A stretch of DNA of 5,899 bases from an uncultured Eubacteriaceae bacterium (lineage in GTDB: Bacteria > Bacillota > Clostridia > Lachnospirales > Lachnospiraceae). Below the pieces are notes generated by a model, which was given only the letters and a program-made list of their open reading frames with translations, did not search any database and had not been told where the DNA came from. Below, one piece after another: positions 1 through 5,899 of this stretch. The stretch's first letter is position 1. Each line of letters starts with the position of its first letter. The translations under genes were made by a program, and so were the position numbers. The stretch is from positions 1-5,899 of the forward strand of contig CAMEUH010000162.1 of assembly GCA_945938055.1 (NCBI GenBank). Reading direction: 5' to 3'.

Positions 1-1745
1 AGATTACGTATAGTGAATTTCTGGAAATGGTTGAAAAGGACAGCATTGCAAATGTAAAATATGATTCGGATAAGATTATAATTTATCCGAAGGAACAGCC
101 ATATGAAGGTTTGGAATTTTCGTATTACACGGGTTATGCCGAGGATGCGACAAAGATTACAGAACGTCTGGAGGAACATAATATTCCGATGGATTCCTAT
201 ATACCAGATACGAATTCCTCTATTCTGGATTTTCTTCTGATGTATATTCTGCCGTTTGTTTTTATTTATTTTATGTTTTCCTTTGTATTCCGGAGAATTT
301 CAAAGGGTGGCGGCATGATGGGCAATGTCGGAAAGAGTACTGCCAAAATGTATATGGAAAAGGAAACGGGAGTAACATTTAAGGATGTTGCAGGACAGGA
401 TGAGGCAAAGGAATCCCTGACGGAGATAGTGGATTTTCTTCATAATCCGGATAAATATTCTAAGATTGGAGCCAGACTTCCAAAAGGCGCACTTCTTGTA
501 GGTCCTCCGGGAACCGGTAAGACACTCCTTGCAAAAGCAGTTGCAGGTGAGGCAAAGGTGCCGTTTTTCTCCTTATCCGGCTCGGATTTTGTGGAAATGT
601 TTGTTGGTGTCGGTGCATCACGTGTAAGAGATTTGTTTAAACAGGCGCAGAGTTCTGCACCTTGTATCATATTTATCGATGAAATTGATGCAATTGGAAA
701 ATCAAGAGATTCCAGGTATGGTGGTGGAAATGATGAGCGGGAACAGACGTTAAATCAGCTGCTGGCAGAAATGGATGGTTTTGATACTTCTAAGGGTATC
801 TTCATTCTGGCGGCAACAAACCGTCCGGATGTACTGGATAAGGCACTGTTAAGACCGGGACGTCTGGATCGGAGAATTATTGTGGATAAGCCGGATCTGA
901 AGGGCAGAATTGAAACATTAAAGGTTCATTCCAAGGATGTGCTGATGGATGACACGGTAGATTTGGAAGAAATTGCAAAGGCAACTTCCGGTGCTGTTGG
1001 TTCTGATCTTGCCAATATGATTAATGAAGCTGCCATCAATGCAGTAAAAGAAGGCCGTAAAGTAGTAACCCAGAAAGATTTATTTGAGTCGGTAGAAGTG
1101 GTTATTGCCGGCAAGGAAAAGAAGGATCGTATTCTTAGTAAGGAAGAAAAACGTGTTGTTGCATTCCATGAGGTAGGTCATGCGTTAATTACCTGTCTTA
1201 GAAAGCACGCAGAACCAGTGCAGAAGATTACCATTGTTCCGAGAACAAAGGGGTCTCTTGGTTATGTAATGCAGGTTCCGGAAGAAGAAAAGTATCTGAT
1301 GTCAAAGGAAGAAATGCTTACGGAAATCATTACATTCTGTGGAGGACGTGCTGCAGAGGAGCTGGTATTTGATGATATTACAACAGGTGCTTCCAATGAT
1401 ATTGAAAGAGCAACCAGTATCGCAAAGAATATGATTACAAGATATGGTATGTCAGAAACCTTTGGTTTTATGGGACTGGCAACCATTGAGAATCAGTATC
1501 TTGATGCAACGGCAAGGCTTGACTGCTCCTCTGAAACGGAGAAACTGGTGGATGAGGAAGTGAAGAAACTTCTGAATTCCTGTTATGAAGAGGCAAAGAA
1601 GCTTCTGTCGGAAAACAGGGATGTTCTGGATAAGATAGCAATGTATCTTTATGAGAAGGAAACCATTACCGGCAAACAATTCATGGAGATTTATAATGAA
1701 GTAAAGGGAATTGAACCGGAAGAGAAAAATGAGTCAGACATTTAA
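1..1745 (+). CDS. ftsH: ATP-dependent zinc metalloprotease FtsH, 5'-partial
   Basis: Membrane-anchored AAA+ protease that unfolds and degrades damaged or unassembled membrane proteins and some cytosolic regulators. The frame is open from base 3 to the left edge (ITYSEFLE before the first Met at base 27), and those residues match the usual FtsH extracytoplasmic domain, so base 27 is not the true start; the first membrane helix and start are missing. Numbering from that Met: extracytoplasmic part about 1-63; second membrane helix about 66-88; AAA+ module with Walker A GPPGTGKT 159-166, pore loop FVGVGA 192-197, Walker B IIFIDE 214-219 and arginine fingers in RPGR 276-279; zinc site HEVGH 381-385, with D458 in GASND the probable third ligand; C-terminal helices to 572. 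The metal motif has Val where HEAGH is usual, still valid HEXXH. All catalytic residues are present. The gene overlaps uvrC by 17 bp. Clostridia often carry several ftsH copies, so this may be a paralogue. Confidence 0.96.
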   Translation, partial: ITYSEFLEMVEKDSIANVKYDSDKIIIYPKEQPYEGLEFSYYTGYAEDATKITERLEEHNIPMDSYIPDTNSSILDFLLMYILPFVFIYFMFSFVFRRISKGGGMMGNVGKSTAKMYMEKETGVTFKDVAGQDEAKESLTEIVDFLHNPDKYSKIGARLPKGALLVGPPGTGKTLLAKAVAGEAKVPFFSLSGSDFVEMFVGVGASRVRDLFKQAQSSAPCIIFIDEIDAIGKSRDSRYGGGNDEREQTLNQLLAEMDGFDTSKGIFILAATNRPDVLDKALLRPGRLDRRIIVDKPDLKGRIETLKVHSKDVLMDDTVDLEEIAKATSGAVGSDLANMINEAAINAVKEGRKVVTQKDLFESVEVVIAGKEKKDRILSKEEKRVVAFHEVGHALITCLRKHAEPVQKITIVPRTKGSLGYVMQVPEEEKYLMSKEEMLTEIITFCGGRAAEELVFDDITTGASNDIERATSIAKNMITRYGMSETFGFMGLATIENQYLDATARLDCSSETEKLVDEEVKKLLNSCYEEAKKLLSENRDVLDKIAMYLYEKETITGKQFMEIYNEVKGIEPEEKNESDI

Positions 1746-3573
1746 TATTGAAGAAGAATTAAAAAAACTCCCGGGAAAACCGGGAGTATATATTATGCAT
1801 GATGAGACTGATGAAATTATCTATGTGGGTAAGGCAATCAGTCTTAAAAATCGTGTAAGGCAATATTTTCAGGAAAGTCGCAATAAGTCTCCAAAGATTG
1901 TCCGGATGGTGGAACATATTGATCATTTTGAATATATCATCACGGATTCGGAGCTTGAGGCACTGGTACTGGAATGCAATCTGATTAAGGAGCATCGTCC
2001 GAAGTATAATACCATGCTCAAGGATGATAAGTCCTATCCATACATTAAGGTAACCGTTGGGGAGGACTTTCCAAGAATTCTTTTTGCAAGACAGATGAAA
2101 CGTGACAAGGCGAAATATTTCGGACCATATACCAGTGCAGGAGCGGTAAAGGACACGATTGAACTGCTTCGTAAAATTTACAAAATTCGGACCTGTAACA
2201 AGGTACTTCCTAAGGATATCGGTATCGGAAGACCCTGCCTAAATTACCATATTAAGCAGTGCCAGGCACCGTGTCAGGGGTATGTTTCGCGGGAAGAATA
2301 TCATGAGTCCGTGAAGAAAGCATTGGAATTTCTGAATGGAAGTTACCATGGTGTGATTACCATGCTGACAGAGAAAATGAAAGATGCTGCAGAGAGAATG
2401 GAGTTTGAAGAGGCGGCGGAATATCGCGATCTTTTGAATAGTGTGAAGCAGATTGCGCAAAAGCAGAAAATTACCAATTCAGACATGGAAAATAAGGATA
2501 TTATTGCCTGTGCCATCGAGGGGGATGATGCAGTGATTCAGGTTTTCTTTGTCAGGGATGGAAAACTGATGGGAAGAGAACATTTTCATATGAATGTTGC
2601 ACTTGCAGAGAACAGGACGCAGATTGTAACCGGATTTATTAAGGAATATTATGGAGGAACCCCGTTTATTCCGGCAAAGATAGTCGTACAGGATGAACCG
2701 GAGGAAGGGGAAATTCTTGAAAACTGGCTTACAAAGCGGCGGGGACAAAAAGTTCATCTGGAAGTGCCGAAACGCGGGCAAAAGGAAAAGCTGGTTGAAC
2801 TTGCCGAGAAAAATGCCCAGATGGTTCTTGCCCAGGATCTGGAACGAATCAGAAGGGAAAAAGAGCGGACTTTTGGCGCAATGGCGGAAATTGGAAAACT
2901 ATTGGAACTTCCTGAATTAAAGCGTGTAGAAGCTTTTGATATTTCTAATATCAGTGGTATGGAGTCGGTTGGTTCCATGGTCGTTTTTGAGAATGGGAAA
3001 CCGAAGCGGAATGACTACCGCAGGTTTAAGATTAAATATGTAAAGGGACCAGATGATTATGCCAGTATGGAGGAAGTACTGACAAGGCGTTTTATGCATG
3101 GGAAGAGTGAAAAAGAAACGGGAGAGAGAACCAGCTTTAGTATTTATCCGGATCTTATCATGATGGATGGAGGACGTGGTCAGGTCAATGTAGCTTTGCG
3201 GGTACTGGAAAATTTGCAGATTCATATTCCGGTATGTGGCATGGTAAAGGATGATAATCACAGAACGAGAGGGCTTTATTATAATAATGTGGAAATACCA
3301 ATCGACACTCATGGGGAAGGCTTTAAATTAATCACCAGAGTTCAGGATGAAGCGCACCGTTTTGCCATTGAATATCACAGAAGCCTGCGAGGACAGGCAC
3401 AGGTCCGGTCTGTATTGGATGATATTGAAGGCGTGGGACCTGCAAGGAGAAAAGCACTCATGAAATATTTCATGGACATTGAGGCAATCAAGAATGCCAG
3501 TGTGGATGAGCTCATGAAGGCAGACCGGATTACCGAAAGTGTTGCACAGAATATATTTAACTACTTTCACTAA
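1729..3573 (+). CDS. uvrC: UvrABC system protein C (excinuclease subunit)
   Basis: Nuclease subunit of bacterial nucleotide excision repair: after UvrA/UvrB find a lesion, UvrC cuts 3' and then 5' of it. I choose ATG 1729 (614 aa, normal length) over TTG 1711, because the family starts just before the PxKPGVY segment and GGAAGAG at 1718-1724 can serve as ribosome binding site. Domains: GIY-YIG nuclease about 13-95 (GVY 19-21, YVG 32-34, R42); four cysteines C156, C170, C178 and C182, spaced like the reported Fe-S ligands of E. coli UvrC; UVR motif for UvrB contact about 207-240; RNase H-like nuclease about 380-545 with likely catalytic D404 (FDISN), D480 (MMDGG) and H543 (EAHRF); helix-hairpin-helix DNA-binding tail about 562-614. 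It looks intact and ends in tandem TAATAA. It is probably co-transcribed and translationally coupled with ftsH. Its first codons hold a strong hairpin (see the minus-strand terminator entry). Confidence 0.97.
   Translation: MSQTFNIEEELKKLPGKPGVYIMHDETDEIIYVGKAISLKNRVRQYFQESRNKSPKIVRMVEHIDHFEYIITDSELEALVLECNLIKEHRPKYNTMLKDDKSYPYIKVTVGEDFPRILFARQMKRDKAKYFGPYTSAGAVKDTIELLRKIYKIRTCNKVLPKDIGIGRPCLNYHIKQCQAPCQGYVSREEYHESVKKALEFLNGSYHGVITMLTEKMKDAAERMEFEEAAEYRDLLNSVKQIAQKQKITNSDMENKDIIACAIEGDDAVIQVFFVRDGKLMGREHFHMNVALAENRTQIVTGFIKEYYGGTPFIPAKIVVQDEPEEGEILENWLTKRRGQKVHLEVPKRGQKEKLVELAEKNAQMVLAQDLERIRREKERTFGAMAEIGKLLELPELKRVEAFDISNISGMESVGSMVVFENGKPKRNDYRRFKIKYVKGPDDYASMEEVLTRRFMHGKSEKETGERTSFSIYPDLIMMDGGRGQVNVALRVLENLQIHIPVCGMVKDDNHRTRGLYYNNVEIPIDTHGEGFKLITRVQDEAHRFAIEYHRSLRGQAQVRSVLDDIEGVGPARRKALMKYFMDIEAIKNASVDELMKADRITESVAQNIFNYFH
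1761..1787 (-). terminator. terminator-like hairpin on the minus strand, inside uvrC
   Basis: On the plus strand, ACTCCCGG (1767-1774), loop GAAAA (1775-1779) and CCGGGAGT (1780-1787) form a perfect 8-bp stem, six of the eight pairs being G-C. Seven As (1761-1767) lie immediately before it, so an antisense transcript would read stem, TTTTC loop, stem and then seven Us: the textbook form of a Rho-independent terminator. The plus-strand side is followed by TATATATTA rather than a U tract, so it should not stop uvrC mRNA. The stem lies over the conserved codons for L-P-G-K-P-G-V and may be a by-product of the repeated CCG-GGA codons. No minus-strand gene is visible for it to serve, so the function is inferred from shape only. 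Confidence 0.4.
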
Positions 3574-3593
3574 TAACAATTCTGTGTTATGAT
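3566..3593 (+). promoter_or_regulatory. possible sigma-A promoter with extended -10, upstream of hprK
   Basis: TGTTATGAT at 3585-3593 reads as an extended -10 element (TG, one base, then TATGAT, 5 of 6 to TATAAT). TTCACT at 3566-3571 matches 4 of 6 of TTGACA, with a 16-bp spacer. Transcription would begin near 3600, about 25 bases before the preferred hprK start and just ahead of its GGGAGG site. The -35 half overlaps the end of uvrC. The match is by eye and such matches arise by chance in AT-rich DNA; the extended -10 and its position in the widest gap of the window are what make it credible. Confidence 0.35.
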
Positions 3594-3612
3594 AAGCAAA
3601 AAGATGGAATTT

Positions 3613-3618
3613 GGGAGG
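3613..3618 (+). promoter_or_regulatory. ribosome binding site deciding the hprK start
   Basis: GGGAGG lies six bases before ATG 3625 and is the strongest Shine-Dalgarno match at any gene start in the window. The earlier in-frame ATGs at 3589 and 3604 lack comparable sites, so this element supports starting HprK at 3625. Confidence 0.8.
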
Positions 3619-3624
3619 TTTGGG

Positions 3625-4557
3625 ATGGATAGTGTTGCTTTAATCAAGGTACTTGAAAAAATGGGGCTTAAGAATAAGACACCTCAGATTTCAACGGACA
3701 ATATTTTTCTGCATATTCCGGAAATTAACAGACCGGCACTTCAGCTTTCGGGATTTTACGATCATTTTGACAATGACAGAATGCAGCTGATTGGTAATGT
3801 GGAGTTTGCATATCTGTCAACATTAGATGATGCAACGAGAAAGCTTCGCTATACACAGCTTCTTTCAAGCAACATTCCGTGTCTTGTATTTTGCCGGGGT
3901 CTTGAACCAGAACAGATGCTTCTGGAAATTGCATTAAAATATAGTGTACCGGTACTTCAGTATCATGGAACGACGTCTTCTTTTATGGCAGAGGTTATCC
4001 GCTGGCTTAAGGTTCAGCTTGCTCCAACCATTACCATTCATGGAGTTCTGGTTGATGTATATGGTGAAGGCGTACTGATTATGGGGGAAAGCGGAATCGG
4101 TAAATCCGAGGCGGCATTGGAACTTATTAAAAGAGGTCACCGGCTGGTTTCTGATGATGCAGTGGAAATCAGTAAAGTAAGTGATGAGACATTAATTGGT
4201 ACAGCACCGGATATTACAAGGCATTTTATTGAACTTCGTGGCATAGGTATAGTAGATGTAAAGACCCTTTTTGGTGTGCAGAGTGTCAAGGAAACGCAGA
4301 CCATCAACATGGTAATTAAACTGGAAGAGTGGGATAAGGAAAAGGAGTATGACAGATTGGGACTGGAAGAGGAATACACGGAATTCCTTGGAAATAAAGT
4401 TGTCTGCACAACCATTCCGATTCGCCCGGGCCGAAATCTTGCGATAATCGTAGAGGCGGCAGCCGTTAATTATCGACAGAAACAGATGGGGTATAATGCG
4501 GCGCAGGAACTGTACAACAGGGTTCAGCAGAATATAGCAAAGAAAATGGGAAACTAA
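3625..4557 (+). CDS. hprK: HPr kinase/phosphorylase (bifunctional, HprK/P)
   Basis: Phosphorylates the regulatory serine of HPr (Ser46 in Bacillus) and removes it by phosphorolysis, linking glycolytic state to CcpA catabolite control and PTS uptake; cytoplasmic, a hexamer in characterised homologues. Starting at ATG 3625 gives 310 aa, the length of the B. subtilis protein, and uses GGGAGG at 3613-3618; ATG 3589 would add 12 residues untypical of the family and falls inside a possible -10 element. Visible parts: N-terminal domain about 1-125; conserved H139 in TIHGVLVDVYG; P-loop GESGIGKS 154-161; DD 177-178, acting acid; HPrK signature IELRGIGIVDV 202-212; DRLGL 243-247 with R244; C-terminal RPGRN 267-271 and VNYR motif. 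All expected motifs are present. It follows uvrC after a 51-bp gap and is followed almost directly by a glucokinase-like gene. No HPr gene lies inside the window. Confidence 0.96.
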   Translation: MDSVALIKVLEKMGLKNKTPQISTDNIFLHIPEINRPALQLSGFYDHFDNDRMQLIGNVEFAYLSTLDDATRKLRYTQLLSSNIPCLVFCRGLEPEQMLLEIALKYSVPVLQYHGTTSSFMAEVIRWLKVQLAPTITIHGVLVDVYGEGVLIMGESGIGKSEAALELIKRGHRLVSDDAVEISKVSDETLIGTAPDITRHFIELRGIGIVDVKTLFGVQSVKETQTINMVIKLEEWDKEKEYDRLGLEEEYTEFLGNKVVCTTIPIRPGRNLAIIVEAAAVNYRQKQMGYNAAQELYNRVQQNIAKKMGN

Positions 4558-4571
4558 GGATGGAACGGCAT

Positions 4572-5513
4572 ATGAAGGATATTTGTTTTGGTGTGGATGT
4601 TGGCGGAACAACGGTAAAAATTGGATTATTCCAGACGGATGGACAGCTTCTAAACAGCTTTGAAATTCCGACGAGGAAGGAAGAAAAAGGAAAATATGTC
4701 ATTGGTGACATTGCAGCTGCTCTGGAAAAGGAACTGAAAGAAAAGCACATTGAAAAGGAACGGGTAGCTGGTGTAGGAATTGGCGTTCCGGGACCGGTTC
4801 TGGATGATGGAACGGTAAATGTCTGCGTGAATATTGGCTGGGGTGTCATTAATGTTGCCAATGAGCTTGGAACGCTGACGGGTCTTCCGGTGAAAGTGGG
4901 AAATGATGCAACCGTTGCTGCACTTGGAGAAATGTGGCAAGGCGGTGGTAAGGGCCATGACAGCATGGCATTATTTACATTGGGAACCGGCGTGGGCGGT
5001 GGAATCATTGTCAATGGCAAGCCTGTGAACGGAAGTCATGGTGCCGGTGGTGAAGTTGGACATATTCCGGTCGTGATGGATGAAACGGAAGTCTGTACTT
5101 GTGGAAAGAAAGGGTGCCTTGAACAGGTGGCATCGGCAACGGGAATTGTAAAGGAAGCGAAAAAGCTTCTGGCAGGCAGTGAAAAAGCGTCAGCATTAAG
5201 AAACTATGAACCATTGACTGCCAAGGCTATTTTTGATGAGGCAAAAAAAGGCGATGAAATAGCAATGGAGGCTGTTGAGATTCTTGGAAAGTATCTTGGA
5301 ATTGCAATGGCACATGTGGCAGGCGTTGTAGACCCGGAGATTTTTGTCATAGGAGGCGGCGTGTCCAAGGCAGGAAAGATTCTGTTGGATGCGATTGAAA
5401 AAAACTACAGACAGTATGTGTTTCATGCAAGCCGTGATGCCATAATTACACTTGCAACGCTCGGCAATGATGCAGGAATGTATGGAGCAGCAAGACTGGT
5501 AATAGAAAATTAA
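4572..5513 (+). CDS. glk: ROK-family glucokinase
   Basis: Probable cytoplasmic ATP-dependent glucokinase making glucose 6-phosphate from free glucose. From ATG 4572 it is 313 aa: phosphate-binding DVGGTTVKIGLF at 9-20; catalytic base D112 in GNDAT; second phosphate loop GTGVGGG 138-144; ROK zinc and sugar region with EVGH (E161, H164) and CTCGKKGCLE (C175, C177, C182, E184); adenine-side GGGV 261-264. These complete ROK motifs, with no N-terminal helix-turn-helix, mark a sugar kinase rather than a ROK repressor. ATG 4560 is an alternative four residues longer, with only weak GGGA at 4548-4551 ahead; family proteins usually begin close to M-K-x-x-x-F-G-V-D-V-G-G, which favours 4572. Either start lies 2-14 bp after the hprK stop, implying co-transcription and coupling. 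Glucose specificity is inferred; another hexose or N-acetylmannosamine-type substrate cannot be excluded from sequence alone. Confidence 0.9.
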   Translation: MKDICFGVDVGGTTVKIGLFQTDGQLLNSFEIPTRKEEKGKYVIGDIAAALEKELKEKHIEKERVAGVGIGVPGPVLDDGTVNVCVNIGWGVINVANELGTLTGLPVKVGNDATVAALGEMWQGGGKGHDSMALFTLGTGVGGGIIVNGKPVNGSHGAGGEVGHIPVVMDETEVCTCGKKGCLEQVASATGIVKEAKKLLAGSEKASALRNYEPLTAKAIFDEAKKGDEIAMEAVEILGKYLGIAMAHVAGVVDPEIFVIGGGVSKAGKILLDAIEKNYRQYVFHASRDAIITLATLGNDAGMYGAARLVIEN

Positions 5514-5536
5514 TTGAGATGGATGGGTAAGAATTC

Positions 5537-5899
5537 ATGAATCAGGAGCTATTTGAAAAACTGGTACAGATTGTTGGAAAAGAAAATGTACTTGTAAATG
5601 AATCCATGAAAAAACATACCACGTTCCGGATAGGCGGAGAAGCAGATTTTTTTGTAACGCCATGCAATACAAATGAAATTGGACAGATTATTGGGGAATG
5701 CAGGAATATGCAGATACCATACTATGTCATGGGAAACGGAAGCAATCTTCTGGTAAGCGATAGTGGATACCGTGGGGTAATTGTACAGATTTATGATAAA
5801 CTGAACCGGATTGAGTGGAAAGAAAATGGTGCCGTGGTCATGGCAGGCTGCCTTCTGTCAAAATTTGGAAATGAGGCTGCCCAAAGAGGTCTTAGCGGT
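5537..5899 (+). CDS. murB: UDP-N-acetylmuramate dehydrogenase MurB, 3'-partial
   Basis: FAD-dependent enzyme reducing UDP-GlcNAc-enolpyruvate to UDP-N-acetylmuramate with NADPH, the second committed step of peptidoglycan precursor synthesis; cytoplasmic. Only the first 121 residues are in the window and the frame is still open at the last base, so about 60 percent of a usual protein of around 300 aa is missing. Visible: short N-terminal helix, then KKHTTFRIGGEADFF (26-39), the typical start of the FAD domain; MGNGSNLLVSD (65-75), the flavin-binding loop; AGCLLSKF (103-110); and ARRGLSG-like QRGLSG at the end. The start is well fixed: an in-frame TAA at 5528-5530 precedes ATG 5537 and no other start lies between. 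The ribosome binding site is weak (GGATGGG at 5521-5527). It follows the glucokinase gene after 23 bp, so it is probably in the same transcript. The second half, including the residues that separate MurB types, cannot be seen. Confidence 0.94.
   Translation, partial: MNQELFEKLVQIVGKENVLVNESMKKHTTFRIGGEADFFVTPCNTNEIGQIIGECRNMQIPYYVMGNGSNLLVSDSGYRGVIVQIYDKLNRIEWKENGAVVMAGCLLSKFGNEAAQRGLSG

Noticed and set aside
2917..3312. 131-codon minus-strand open frame within uvrC
   Set aside because: It lies wholly inside the conserved nuclease domain of UvrC and its translation has no recognisable motif.
3767..3772. Perfect TTGACA inside hprK, a candidate -35 element
   Set aside because: No acceptable -10 lies 16-18 bases downstream (17-base spacing gives ATTGGT), and the site is within coding sequence.
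4422..4436. GC-rich near-palindrome TTCGCCCGGGCCGAA in hprK
   Set aside because: It has no loop, a central mismatch and no U tract, and it encodes the conserved I-R-P-G-R segment, so it is neither a terminator nor a clear operator.
4192..4611. 139-codon minus-strand open frame over the end of hprK
   Set aside because: It is a shadow of hprK, with no plausible domain and no convincing ribosome binding site.
4466..5020. 184-codon open frame on the minus strand opposite hprK and the glucokinase gene
   Set aside because: It is antisense to two intact, recognisable genes, is Pro/Ser/Thr-rich as expected from reading GGA/ACG-type codons backwards, and resembles no family I know.
1..5899. Search by eye for CRISPR repeats, insertion sequence ends, tRNA or rRNA genes, riboswitches and cre sites
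   Set aside because: Genes fill nearly the whole window, the gaps are 14-51 bp, and I saw no regularly spaced repeats, transposase frames, RNA gene signatures or convincing catabolite-responsive element.

Overview
The window looks like ordinary chromosomal DNA from a low-to-mid-GC Firmicute, most likely class Clostridia and plausibly family Lachnospiraceae. The evidence is HPr kinase/phosphorylase (a hallmark of Firmicute carbon control), GGAGG-type ribosome binding sites, tight same-strand packing, and the character of the FtsH and UvrC sequences. The family-level assignment is a judgement from sequence style, not a database result.

All five genes lie on the plus strand. From left to right they are: the 3' part of ftsH (membrane AAA+ zinc protease, start outside the window); uvrC (nucleotide excision repair endonuclease, overlapping ftsH by 17 bp); hprK (bifunctional HPr Ser kinase/phosphorylase, with its own good ribosome binding site and a possible promoter); a ROK-family glucokinase-like gene starting within 14 bp of the hprK stop; and the 5' part of murB (UDP-N-acetylenolpyruvoylglucosamine reductase), which runs off the right edge. 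No gap exceeds about 55 bp, and I see no rRNA, tRNA, mobile element, CRISPR array or long repeat.

The genes cover membrane protein quality control, DNA repair, sugar sensing and phosphorylation, and peptidoglycan precursor synthesis. hprK and the glucokinase gene form the clearest functional pair: glucose phosphorylation feeds glycolysis, and glycolytic intermediates tune HprK, which sets Ser46-type phosphorylation of HPr and hence CcpA-mediated catabolite control. uvrC-hprK-murB next to rapZ/whiA-type genes is, as I recall it, a familiar clostridial order, so those genes may lie just downstream.

I found no new biological system. The most noteworthy non-coding signal is an 8-bp perfect GC-rich stem inside the start of uvrC. 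Read on the minus strand it is followed by seven Ts, so it has the form of an intrinsic terminator for antisense transcription. The rest concerns gene starts, gene overlaps and a possible hprK promoter.
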